From Mesorhizobium sp. WSM2240 (GTDB lineage Bacteria; Pseudomonadota; Alphaproteobacteria; Rhizobiales; Rhizobiaceae), in NCBI RefSeq assembly GCF_040438645.1, contig NZ_CP159253.1:2790001-2854000 (forward strand): DNA of 64,000 nt, given 5' to 3'. The notes under the pieces were generated by a model. It worked only from the letters and a program-made list of their open reading frames with translations, did no database searches and was not told the DNA's origin. Below, in pieces: positions 36,603 to 43,728 of this stretch (its first letter is position 1; every line of letters begins with the position of its first letter). The translations under genes and the position numbers were made by a program.

Positions 36603-37211
36603 ATGGCGGCAAAGCAAAGCAGCAAAGACCAGATCCCTGCCTATCCGCTCTGGATCACCCTGCCGTACTCGCTGTTCGTCGCCGTCCTCACGCCGTTCTA
36701 TTGGCTGCGATACGGACCCGGCAATTTCCTGTGGTTCTCCGATATCGCGCTGTTTGCCGTGCTGATCGCACTGTGGACCGGCAATCGGCTCCTCTACTCG
36801 ACGATGGCGGTCGGCGTCCTGCCGCTCGAACTGGCCTGGTATATCGACTTCTTCACCGGCGGCAGGCTCCTCGGGCTTGCCGCCTACATGTTCGATCCAA
36901 AGGAGCCGGTGCACATGCGGATTTTGTCCGGCTTCCATCTTTTCATGCCGGTGCTCATCGTATTCATGCTGATCCGCCAGGGCTATGACCGAAGGGCGTT
37001 CAAGGCGCAGACGGCCTTCGCCTGGGGCGTGCTGCTCGCGAGCTATTGGCTCACCCGTCGCGAGGCGAACATCAATTGGGTGCACGGGCCCGGCCCGGAG
37101 GCGCAGAAGGTGCTGCCCCCGCGCACTTATCTCGGCCTGTACATGGTGCTGCTGCCCGTGGTCGTATATCTGCCGGTCCATCTCGTGCTGAAGCGGCGTT
37201 TCCGGCCGTAA
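36603..37211 (+). CDS. Predicted membrane protein (202 aa)
   Basis: I recognise no family with certainty. The protein has five to six hydrophobic segments (about 16-36, 42-60, 64-80, 104-122, 136-150, 172-194) and short polar loops, with a Lys-rich start and a basic end (HLVLKRRFRP). The pattern FDPKEPVHMRILSGFHLFMP in the middle looks conserved and could be a re-entrant or cytosolic loop. It is likely an inner-membrane protein. Confidence 0.72.
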   Translation: MAAKQSSKDQIPAYPLWITLPYSLFVAVLTPFYWLRYGPGNFLWFSDIALFAVLIALWTGNRLLYSTMAVGVLPLELAWYIDFFTGGRLLGLAAYMFDPKEPVHMRILSGFHLFMPVLIVFMLIRQGYDRRAFKAQTAFAWGVLLASYWLTRREANINWVHGPGPEAQKVLPPRTYLGLYMVLLPVVVYLPVHLVLKRRFRP

Positions 37212-37306
37212 GTCATGAAAAAGCAGACATGGGGACGACGCTTCTAGAAGCTGCCTGCCGGTCTCGCCGGGACGGGTCGGGGAGGCCGAGCGGCGACGCC
37301 AGCCGG

Positions 37307-37650
37307 CTACAGCCTTTCCACGACATCGATGCAAAGCCTCAGACCGTCCTGAAGCTCACGCAGGGTTCGCAGCAGCGTATCCCTGGTCGTGGTTGGAATG
37401 CCCAATGGCGCCTGGCCTTCCGAAAAGCCGGCGACCATGCCCCGATTTTCGCGCAGAATCTCCATTGCAGCTTCATAGCGGCCGGCCGGAATACGGCTCT
37501 GACCACGCTCATATTTTGCCAAGCTGCTTTGGCGAGATTCTGAGCCGCGTGGCAAGCTGTTCCTGAGACAGGCCGGCCGCCTTTCTCAACCGCGCAAGTT
37601 CCCGGCCCTTGGCCCTGTCATAATGGTCAGGTTTTCGCGAGGTCTTCATA
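37307..37650 (-). pseudogene. XRE-family helix-turn-helix regulator, frameshifted in an A-tract
   Basis: From ATG 37650 the frame encodes RELARLRKAAGLSQEQLATR plus LRISPKQLGKI and then a stop. The neighbouring frame continues the domain with KYERGQSRIPAGRYEAAMEI and ends at 37307. Shortening the AAAA run (TTTT on plus, 37515-37518) by one base joins them into LGKYERGQSRI, the normal XRE form. The total would be about 114 residues. It is either a pseudogene or an assembly error. Its C-terminus is related to the relic at 28094-28175. Confidence 0.75.
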
Positions 37651-37820
37651 TCGCTACGTCGTCAAAGCGCGACACTTAGACCCGCCAGTCTCTCCCAACA
37701 ATGCACCCAAGGTTCCTATCGACCGCCTCCAGGCCACCTTTAATTCCCATAAGAGGAACTCAAAGCAGGGAGCGGCAGGAAGCAAAGAACGAATTCCTGG
37801 CCCAGCTTCGCAAAAACCCG

Positions 37821-38231
37821 CTACTCCCTCGAAGCCAGGCACGGATCGAGCATCACCTGCCCTTCCCCAACACGCGAATAGCCGCCGGCGAAGAGGACGA
37901 TGTCGCCGGGCTGCATGTCGTTGGTGCTGTAGGTCACACACAACACCCGTACGTCCGGCTCCGCGCACATTGCGAGATAGGCGAGCGCGCGGTCGGACTC
38001 GACCGCCGACAGCGCGCCGCGGACCGACATCGTGATGCGCGCATCGACCTGCGGCGCGCGCTCCACCCAGCTGCCGATGGTCTCGCAGGTAGCCGGCTGG
38101 TCGGCATAGCCCTCGCTAAGCCGGAACGGCCCGGCGGGGTCGCAACATTCCTGCGCAAGCGGCTGGGTAGCCGCGGCAAGCAGCAGCGCAGGCACAAGCG
38201 CCAGCGCCCTTGGCGCGAAGCCCCGGAACAT
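37821..38231 (-). CDS. Exported hypothetical protein (136 aa)
   Basis: I recognise no family. The N-terminus (MFRGFAPRALALVPALLLAAATQPLAQ) is a clear signal peptide. The mature part contains Cys residues at ECCDP, ATCETIG, AMCAEP, VLCVTY and DPCLA, so disulfides are likely. The start at 38231 avoids overlap with the yghU stop at 38243; an earlier start would overlap by 4 bases. It follows yghU on the same strand and may be cotranscribed. Confidence 0.7.
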   Translation of the reverse strand: MFRGFAPRALALVPALLLAAATQPLAQECCDPAGPFRLSEGYADQPATCETIGSWVERAPQVDARITMSVRGALSAVESDRALAYLAMCAEPDVRVLCVTYSTNDMQPGDIVLFAGGYSRVGEGQVMLDPCLASRE

Positions 38232-38239
38232 GCCGGATG

Positions 38240-38321
38240 CCCTCACTCCGCCGCCAGCTTGTCCTGCGTCCTGGTCTCGAAGTCGCTGGCGTCGTGGCGC
38301 TCGTGCAGCTGGCTCGCCGGG
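38240..38321 (+). repeat. Direct repeat of the yghU 3' end (right, in-gene copy)
   Basis: The last 26 codons of yghU plus 3 downstream bases, matched by 29001-29079. The two copies lie 9.2 kb apart in the same orientation and enclose the accessory, pseudogene-rich segment. Confidence 0.72.
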
Positions 38322-39115
38322 TTGCCGCTGGTGCGGTTGACCATGCGGCCGCGCTTCACGGCCGGCCGCGCGTAAAGCTGGTCGGCCCAGCGCAGCACGT
38401 TCTTGTATTCGTGCACCGAAAGGAACTCGCCCGCCTCGTATTGCCAGCCCTTCACCATGCCGCCATACCAGGGCCAGATCGCCATGTCGGCGATGGTGTA
38501 TTCGCTGCCCGATACAAACTCGTTGTCGGCCAGACGGCGATCGAGCACGTCGAGCTGGCGCTTAGTCTCCATGGCGTAGCGGTCGATCGCATATTCGATC
38601 TTCTCGGGCGCATAAGCATAGAAATGGCCGAAGCCACCGCCGACGAAGGGCGTGCTGCCCATCTGCCAGAACAGCCAGGAAAGCGTTTCGGCGCGCGCGG
38701 GCTGCTCTGTCGGCAGGAAAGCCCCGAATTTTTCGGCGAGATGGACGAGGATCGCGCCGGATTCAAAGACGCGGATCGGTGTTTTCCCGCTGCGGTCCAT
38801 CAGCGCCGGGATTTTCGAGTTCGGATTGATCTCGACGAAGCCGCTGCCGAACTGGTCGCCGTCACCGATCTTGATCAGCCAGGCGTCGTATTCGGCGCCT
38901 TTGTGCCCTGCCTCAAGCAGTTCTTCCAGCATGATGGTGACCTTCTGGCCGTTGGGCGTCCCGAGTGAATAGAGCTGGAACGGGTGCTTGCCCACCGGCA
39001 GTTCCTTCTCGTGCGTCGGCCCGGCAATCGGGCGGTTGATGCTGGCGAAGGCGCCGCCGCTCGGCTTGTTCCAGGTCCAGACCTTCGGTGGGGTGTGTTC
39101 GGCATTATCGGTCAT
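38243..39115 (-). CDS. yghU: Glutathione-dependent disulfide-bond oxidoreductase (YghU type)
   Basis: A 290-residue Nu-class GST relative that reduces disulfides with two glutathione molecules per subunit. The N-terminal extension WTWNKPSGGAFASINRPIAG, the thioredoxin fold with LYSLGTPNGQKVTIMLEELL, SKIPALMDRSG and FESGAILVHLAEKFG, and the C-terminal LPTEQPARAETLSWLFWQMG and ASQLHERHDASDF are YghU-specific. Length is typical. A PfpI-family stress gene lies divergently upstream. The region between holds an EcfG-type promoter that is near-palindromic and might serve both. Confidence 0.95.
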   Translation of the reverse strand: MTDNAEHTPPKVWTWNKPSGGAFASINRPIAGPTHEKELPVGKHPFQLYSLGTPNGQKVTIMLEELLEAGHKGAEYDAWLIKIGDGDQFGSGFVEINPNSKIPALMDRSGKTPIRVFESGAILVHLAEKFGAFLPTEQPARAETLSWLFWQMGSTPFVGGGFGHFYAYAPEKIEYAIDRYAMETKRQLDVLDRRLADNEFVSGSEYTIADMAIWPWYGGMVKGWQYEAGEFLSVHEYKNVLRWADQLYARPAVKRGRMVNRTSGNPASQLHERHDASDFETRTQDKLAAE

Positions 39116-39235
39116 ATTCAGAGCCTCTCAGGTGCTATCGGGTAGCGGGTAATTCGGCGGGAAGTCTCAACATATTGGCGCACCATCGCCGTTTCAAAGG
39201 GTGACCACCTCTGGACCAAGACTTTGCCGGTGTCG

Positions 39236-39260
39236 GGAACCCCTCCCCGCCTCTGCCGTT
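39236..39260 (+). promoter_or_regulatory. EcfG/RpoE2-type stress promoter ahead of the PfpI gene
   Basis: GGAAC (39236-39240), 16 bases, CGTT (39257-39260) is an exact match to the general-stress promoter of alphaproteobacteria. It lies 31 bases before the ATG at 39292, with an AGAGGAG ribosome-binding site between. On the other strand GGAAC-N17-GTT can also be read, pointing to yghU, with a longer leader. Confidence 0.72.
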
Positions 39261-39291
39261 CCCCGGACATCCCCAAACAGAGGAGACCAGG

Positions 39292-39849
39292 ATGAGCATT
39301 TCAGGAAAGCGCGTAGCGATTCTCGCCACCCATGGTTTCGAGCAGTCGGAGCTCGAAGTGCCATTGCAGAAGCTGAAGGAAGCAGGCGCACAGGTCCACG
39401 TCGTCTCGCTCGAAGCGGGAGAGATCAAAGGCTGGGCCAAGAAGGACTGGGGAAGGCCGGTGCCGGTCGACAAGACGCTCGATTCAGTCAGTCCGCAGGA
39501 TTATGACGCGGTGGTCCTGCCCGGCGGTCAGATCAACCCTGACCTGCTGCGTGTCGAGCGGAAGGCAATCGACTTCATCAAGGGGGTCTGGCGCAACAAC
39601 AAGGTCGTCGGCGCGATCTGTCATGCGCCCTGGCTGCTGATCGAGGCGGATATCGTCAAAGGCCGGCGGGTCACCTCGTACCATTCAATCAAGACCGACG
39701 TGATAAACGCCGGCGGCCGATGGGAGGATTCTGAAGTGGTCACCGACCAGGGCCTGGTCACCAGCCGCAACCCGGGCGATCTCGACGCCTTTTCGCGAAA
39801 GCTGATCGAGGAGATCGGCGAAGGCGTCCACCAGCGCCGCGCAGCCTGA
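39292..39849 (+). CDS. DJ-1/PfpI-family stress protein (YhbO/YraA-like)
   Basis: A 185-residue class I glutamine-amidotransferase-like protein. The nucleophile elbow reads GAICHAPWLL (catalytic Cys followed by His), VLPGGQINPDLLR carries the partner loop, and ATHGFEQSELEVPLQKLKEAG is the family N-terminus with the conserved Glu. The group repairs glycated or otherwise carbonyl-damaged molecules and supports stress survival; the exact activity is debated. The EcfG-type promoter upstream fits a stress role. Confidence 0.93.
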   Translation: MSISGKRVAILATHGFEQSELEVPLQKLKEAGAQVHVVSLEAGEIKGWAKKDWGRPVPVDKTLDSVSPQDYDAVVLPGGQINPDLLRVERKAIDFIKGVWRNNKVVGAICHAPWLLIEADIVKGRRVTSYHSIKTDVINAGGRWEDSEVVTDQGLVTSRNPGDLDAFSRKLIEEIGEGVHQRRAA

Positions 39850-39879
39850 GAGGCCACTCGGCCAACGTATCGAGCTTAG

Positions 39880-39905
39880 GGCGTCGACAACCCCGTGTCG
39901 ACGCC
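39880..39905. terminator. Hairpin between convergent pfpI-like and lysozyme genes
   Basis: GGCGTCGACA (39880-39889) pairs perfectly with TGTCGACGCC (39896-39905) around a 6-base loop. It lies between two convergent genes; no clear U-tract follows on either strand. Confidence 0.55.
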
Positions 39906-39912
39906 GCGGCGG

Positions 39913-40890
39913 CTACCCCGCATTCCGGCCGAGCCAGGCCCGCCACTCGCTCTCGTCGCCGTGGAACACGTTCAGATCGATGCGGCCCTCGACGCCGTGC
40001 GAAAGCCCGGAGCCCGAATATTGCCAAAACACCCATTTGCGGTCGGGATAGACTTTTGACGGGTGCGCCGCCACCGAGCGCAGCCAGAACGGATGGTTCG
40101 GAAATGCGTCCGTCAGATTGTCGCGGTAGAAATCCGGCGCGGTGTAGATGATCGGGCGTTGGCCGTAATGCGCCTCGAGCTTGTCCATGAAGACCTGCAT
40201 TTTCTCCAGCACCTTTGCGCGCGGCGGGCGCTTCCGGCAGTTCTTGGATTCGCCGTTCCACTCGACGTCGATCACCGGCGGCAGCGCGCCGGCAACTTTC
40301 GGCACGTTTCGGATGAACCAGTCGGCCTGCTCGCCGGCCGTGCGGCACCAGTAGAAGAAATGGTAGGCCCCGCGCCTCAGGCCTGCCTCATGCGCCGCGC
40401 GCCAGTTTTTCCTGAACATGGGGTCGAGATGGTCGCCGCCGTCGGTCGCCTTGATATAAGCGAAATTCGCACCCTGCGAGCGGAGCTTCGGCCAGTCGAT
40501 CTCGCCCTGCCAGCGCGATACGTCGACGCCGTGCACGGCAAGCTTCTGCGGCGACCGTTGGCCAAAATTGATCGGCTTGGCGTCGCGGAAGCGATGCCGG
40601 TGGATTTTTCCGCCGGTGAACGGGACTTCACGAAAAGTCGGCTTCGGCGGCGCAACCAGCGCGATCGCCTCCACCGAAGCATCGGCGATCTCCTTCACCT
40701 GTGCAGTTTGCACGGCAGCCTCTGCCGGCGCGGCGGCACCGACTTCCGCCTGCGGTACGGCCGCGTCAGGTCGCGGGATCGAACTGGTGGTCTCGAGCGA
40801 CGGCGCCAGGCCGTCAATGCCGGAACTTGATGTGCACCCGGCTATGCCAAGGCATGCAAGGAGGGAGACGACGATGGCTGTCGAACGCAT
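39913..40890 (-). CDS. GH25 lysozyme-type muramidase, lipoprotein
   Basis: A 325-residue exported GH25 enzyme. LLACLGIAGC in the first 20 residues is a lipobox (IAG-C), so it is a lipoprotein. A low-complexity Ala/Pro linker (to about residue 95) precedes the catalytic barrel: VHGVDVSRWQGEIDWPKL (first catalytic Asp), FAYIKATDGGDHLDPMF, YHFFYWCRTAGEQADWF and PPVIDVEWNG (the D-x-E pair), and WVFWQYSGSG near the end. It hydrolyses peptidoglycan between MurNAc and GlcNAc. The ATG at 40890 places the signal peptide correctly. Confidence 0.92.
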   Translation of the reverse strand: MRSTAIVVSLLACLGIAGCTSSSGIDGLAPSLETTSSIPRPDAAVPQAEVGAAAPAEAAVQTAQVKEIADASVEAIALVAPPKPTFREVPFTGGKIHRHRFRDAKPINFGQRSPQKLAVHGVDVSRWQGEIDWPKLRSQGANFAYIKATDGGDHLDPMFRKNWRAAHEAGLRRGAYHFFYWCRTAGEQADWFIRNVPKVAGALPPVIDVEWNGESKNCRKRPPRAKVLEKMQVFMDKLEAHYGQRPIIYTAPDFYRDNLTDAFPNHPFWLRSVAAHPSKVYPDRKWVFWQYSGSGLSHGVEGRIDLNVFHGDESEWRAWLGRNAG

Positions 40891-41078
40891 TTGGACCCGT
40901 ACGCAAAACAAGACAGACCGAAGGCGGACGCCAGCGGAGAGGATTTCACTAACGGGAGATTACCAAGAAAGATTGAATCCAAAGTTTCCGCGCCGGTTAA
41001 CGATAGCGCGGGCGCTTCGTCCTCTTGAGGAGAGGCCGATCCGCACCGCGCATCGGTCAGTGCTCGACCTGCTTTGGC

Positions 41079-41135
41079 GTAAAGAGGTGCGCCCTTCGAG
41101 GCTCCCCATCGGGTCGCACCTCAGGATGAGGACCG
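41079..41135. repeat. Rhizobial intergenic palindromic repeat, copy 1
   Basis: AGGTGCG (41085-41091) and CGCACCT (41115-41121) flank a CCCTTCGAGGCTC-type core followed by CAGGATGAGGAC, the layout of a common rhizobial intergenic element. A related copy lies 120 bases to the right. Confidence 0.6.
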
Positions 41136-41205
41136 CAGGAGCACCGTCTCAAGGCCTGCAATTTCAGGGATGGGCAACGTCTCCGGCGGACGATTGCAAA
41201 CGGCC

Positions 41206-41252
41206 CTAATCCTTAGGTGCGAGCGCAGCGAGCCTCGGAGGACGCACCCAAT
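41206..41252. repeat. Rhizobial intergenic palindromic repeat, copy 2
   Basis: The stretch with CTTAGGTGCGAGCGCAGCGA and then GCCTCGGAGGACGCAC has the same building blocks as copy 1 (AGGTGCG, CCTCG/CTTCGAGG, CGCAC). The gap 40891-41291 contains only these repeats and no gene I can support. Confidence 0.55.
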
Positions 41253-41291
41253 ATCGGAGTTCTGTTTAAGCTTGTGCCGTGGCTCCTGCCG

Positions 41292-41486
41292 CTACACGCA
41301 CCAGCCCTGCTGTAGGCGAGTTTTCGCAATCAGATGGGCCGGCGGAACGCGAAGCCTCTCGCCGCGGTCGCGGGCCCGTTCCAGAAGCATGCGCACCTCG
41401 TCCGGGCGCACCCGGTCGCGCTCCATGACCAGCTTGATCAGCGGATCGCTCAACAGTTCGTCCAGTGTGTCCCTGGTCTCGGTCAT
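41292..41486 (-). CDS. Small hypothetical protein (64 aa)
   Basis: I do not recognise a named family. The product MTETRDTLDELLSDPLIKLV continues with MERDRVRPDEVRMLLERARD and a basic tail ending in a Cys (QQGWCV). It is helical and charged, and looks like a real, compact coding unit with normal codon use. The ATG at 41486 is preferred to one nine codons earlier because the upstream part is not protein-like. Confidence 0.6.
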   Translation of the reverse strand: MTETRDTLDELLSDPLIKLVMERDRVRPDEVRMLLERARDRGERLRVPPAHLIAKTRLQQGWCV

Positions 41487-41589
41487 CTGTCGCTCCTCGA
41501 TCGCCGCCCGCACGTTAGATAGGGTGGCGATGATGGCGCGCCAATGTCGCTACGATGACGATCCGGTGTCGCGGCGAAAAAAGTGCGTC

Positions 41590-42054
41590 TCAGCCGCTGA
41601 TGCGACCGTGCGGCATGCCGTACATCAGACGCTCGAAGCCGTTGCCCGAGACATGGACCAGCGTGCGATGGTCGCCGCCCTCGAAATAAATGTCGCCGCG
41701 GCGCTCGAGCCCGTCATCCACCACGCTGGCGACCCGATAGGGCGCGCCGAAGATCGGCACGGCGCCGGTGTCGCAATCCGGGAACAGCGCGCTGGCTTCT
41801 TCCTCCGTGGCGAGTTCGACCCGCTCGCCGACCATTTCGCCGACCTTGGCGAGGTCGACCTGGCGCGAAGCAGGCACCACGGCCAGCAAATAGCCGCTGT
41901 CCCATTTCAGCACCACGCCTTTGGCCAGCGCATTGCCGGGCACGTGGCTCGCCTCGGCGGTCATCGCCGACGAACCGGTCTTGCTGTGCCTGGCTGTGTC
42001 GTACGGCACGTGGTTGTCTTCGAGATATTCCTGCATTGTCAGCGCAATACCCAT
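41590..42054 (-). CDS. YbaK/EbsC-type aminoacyl-tRNA deacylase
   Basis: A 154-residue single-domain trans-editing protein of the ProX/YbaK superfamily, which hydrolyses misacylated tRNA such as Ala- or Cys-tRNA(Pro). MQEYLEDNHVPYDTARHSKT, ALAKGVVLKWDSGYLLAVVP with the conserved Lys (AKGVV), and a FPDCDTGAVPIFGAPY loop (G-x-V/I-P-x-F/L) are the superfamily motifs. Substrate specificity cannot be read from the sequence. Start ATG at 42054. Confidence 0.9.
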   Translation of the reverse strand: MGIALTMQEYLEDNHVPYDTARHSKTGSSAMTAEASHVPGNALAKGVVLKWDSGYLLAVVPASRQVDLAKVGEMVGERVELATEEEASALFPDCDTGAVPIFGAPYRVASVVDDGLERRGDIYFEGGDHRTLVHVSGNGFERLMYGMPHGRISG

Positions 42055-42306
42055 GGCCGTTTCCTTTCGGTTGGCTCGCTGCAAGGCGACGGGCTGGCGA
42101 AAGCAGCGGCGGGGAAATTGCGCGGAGATGGTCGCCGGAGACCGTATCGCGCCTTGACCAGTTCGTCGCCGTTCGCCGGCTGGCCGCCCTTTTTGCGGGC
42201 GGTTCGATCAGCGAAAAGGATACACCCGCGGGCTGGCACCGGCAACTAGCCGGGCAATGCCCGTTGCATTCCGCCCGTCATGCGCCAGATTTGCCGGCAG
42301 AGGCTC

Positions 42307-42603
42307 ATGGAGGTTGCGGTGCAGGGTGAGCGCAAGGCGATGCTGGTTCGGATCAGCGGCAGGGTGCAGGGCGTGAGTTTTCGCATCTGGACGCGTGAGG
42401 AAGCGGAGCAACTGGGATTATCCGGTTGGGTTCGCAACGAGGCCGACGGGTCGGTGAAGGCGCTGATCGCCGGATCGGAGGCTGCGGTATCAAAGATGCT
42501 CGCCCGGCTCTGGCAAGGCCCGCCGGGCGCTTCCGTTTCCGGCGTTGTTTCCGAAAGCGCCGATCCGAGCCAGGCTTCGAACGGCTTTCGGATCACCGGT
42601 TAG
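42307..42603 (+). CDS. acyP: Acylphosphatase
   Basis: A protein of about 98 residues that hydrolyses acyl phosphates. GRVQGVSFRIWTREEAEQLG holds the phosphate-cradle loop and catalytic Arg, and GWVRNEADGSVKALIAG holds the catalytic Asn. The start is ambiguous among three in-frame ATGs (42280, 42307, 42340); 42307 gives the usual length before the LVRISGRVQG strand. It is convergent with a hydrolase gene. Confidence 0.92.
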   Translation: MEVAVQGERKAMLVRISGRVQGVSFRIWTREEAEQLGLSGWVRNEADGSVKALIAGSEAAVSKMLARLWQGPPGASVSGVVSESADPSQASNGFRITG

Positions 42604-42619
42604 CCGCTTTTGCCAAAAA

Positions 42620-42647
42620 TGGCCGGCGAAGCCACGCTCGCCGGCCA
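42620..42647 (-). terminator. Strong terminator of the hydrolase gene
   Basis: TGGCCGGCGA (42620-42629) and TCGCCGGCCA (42638-42647) form a perfect 10-bp stem with an 8-base loop. Read on the minus strand it is followed by ATTTTTGG, a U-tract, so it terminates the hydrolase gene that ends at 42668. It also lies just after the acylphosphatase stop. Confidence 0.82.
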
Positions 42648-42667
42648 AAAACCTCCGCTGCCGATGG

Positions 42668-43603
42668 TTATTTTCCGGCCACCAGCTCGTCCCAGCTCTT
42701 CACCGCGGTCTCGCCGTTCAGGAAGGGAAGCACGGTGCCGGCAAGTTCCGGCGCGAAGAATACGTCGTAATGGGTACGGTTCGGAATGATCGCCAGCCGG
42801 TTCTGCGACAGGTTTTCGCGCATCCAGCCGGCGTCCTTCAGTCCGCCGCCGAGCAGCTGATAGAATTTGATCACATGCTCGGGCCGGTACATGTCGCTGT
42901 CGCCGAACACCAGCATGACCGGCATCTTGAGCTTGGCCGCATCCGCCGACCAGTCATAGGGCTTGCGCATCAGATTGCCCATCTGGTCGAGCAGCTTTGG
43001 AAAATCCTCCGGCTTCGGCGCCACCGCGACATAGGAGGTGTACATCGGCGTTTCCTTCATGAACTCCGCCGCCGCCCCCGTGAGTTGCACCTGCTGGGCC
43101 TTTATCTCAGGATAGAAGCCGTCATCGGCAAAGCCGGCCGAAACCAGCGCCAGCCGCCGCACCACATCGGGATGCTGCACGGCCAGCCGGAAGGCGGCGC
43201 CGCCGCCAAATGAATAGCCGAGCACGTCGACTTTTTCGTAGCCGAGTTCGTCGAGCAACGCGGCCAGATCGTCGCCGATATCCGGAAGGCTGATGTCACG
43301 CTCGCCAAGCGCCGTGCGGCCATGGCCGTGGAGATCGACCGCAATGACCTGCCTGCCTTCCGAAAGCGCGGGCAGCACGGGGCCGAACATATCGATCGAA
43401 CCGAGCCCGCCATGCAGAAGCAGCAGCGGCTCACCCTCGCCACGGATCTCGTAATAGTAATTGACGCCGTTGACCTCGGTATACCCGGTCTTCGACGGCG
43501 CTGCCGTGGCGGTTTCGGCCTTTTTGGCTTCCCCGGCAAAGGCAGCCGGCGCAGCGAGCAATGCTGCGGCAGAAGCAATAAGGGCGATCAGCGTGGATTT
43601 CAT
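42668..43603 (-). CDS. Exported alpha/beta hydrolase
   Basis: A 311-residue alpha/beta-hydrolase with a clear signal peptide (MKSTLIALIASAAALLAAPA, cleavage after AFA) and a short Lys/Ala/Thr linker, so it is periplasmic. The core has LLLLHGGLGSIDMFGP, the nucleophile elbow LGYSFGGGAA (Ser), the acid region VFGDSDMYRPEH and a C-terminal His in IPNRTHYDVF. The ATG at 43603 is chosen because it begins the signal peptide. The substrate is unknown. Confidence 0.9.
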   Translation of the reverse strand: MKSTLIALIASAAALLAAPAAFAGEAKKAETATAAPSKTGYTEVNGVNYYYEIRGEGEPLLLLHGGLGSIDMFGPVLPALSEGRQVIAVDLHGHGRTALGERDISLPDIGDDLAALLDELGYEKVDVLGYSFGGGAAFRLAVQHPDVVRRLALVSAGFADDGFYPEIKAQQVQLTGAAAEFMKETPMYTSYVAVAPKPEDFPKLLDQMGNLMRKPYDWSADAAKLKMPVMLVFGDSDMYRPEHVIKFYQLLGGGLKDAGWMRENLSQNRLAIIPNRTHYDVFFAPELAGTVLPFLNGETAVKSWDELVAGK

Positions 43604-43728
43604 GGTGTCGGTCTCCTTGGCTTTCGCAGGTCCGCTGACCGGCCTGCGTTGTCGATACCCCAAGGACGAAGGGCAGTGCCGAATGCCGACACGGCGCTCG
43701 AAATTTTGGCAGAGTGATTAGCCCGGCT

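Noticed and set aside
29080..38239. Calling the whole 9-kb segment an integrative element
   Set aside because: No integrase, transposase, relaxase or tRNA-like site is visible, and an XRE relic lies outside the left repeat. Only the repeats and the hypothesis are reported.
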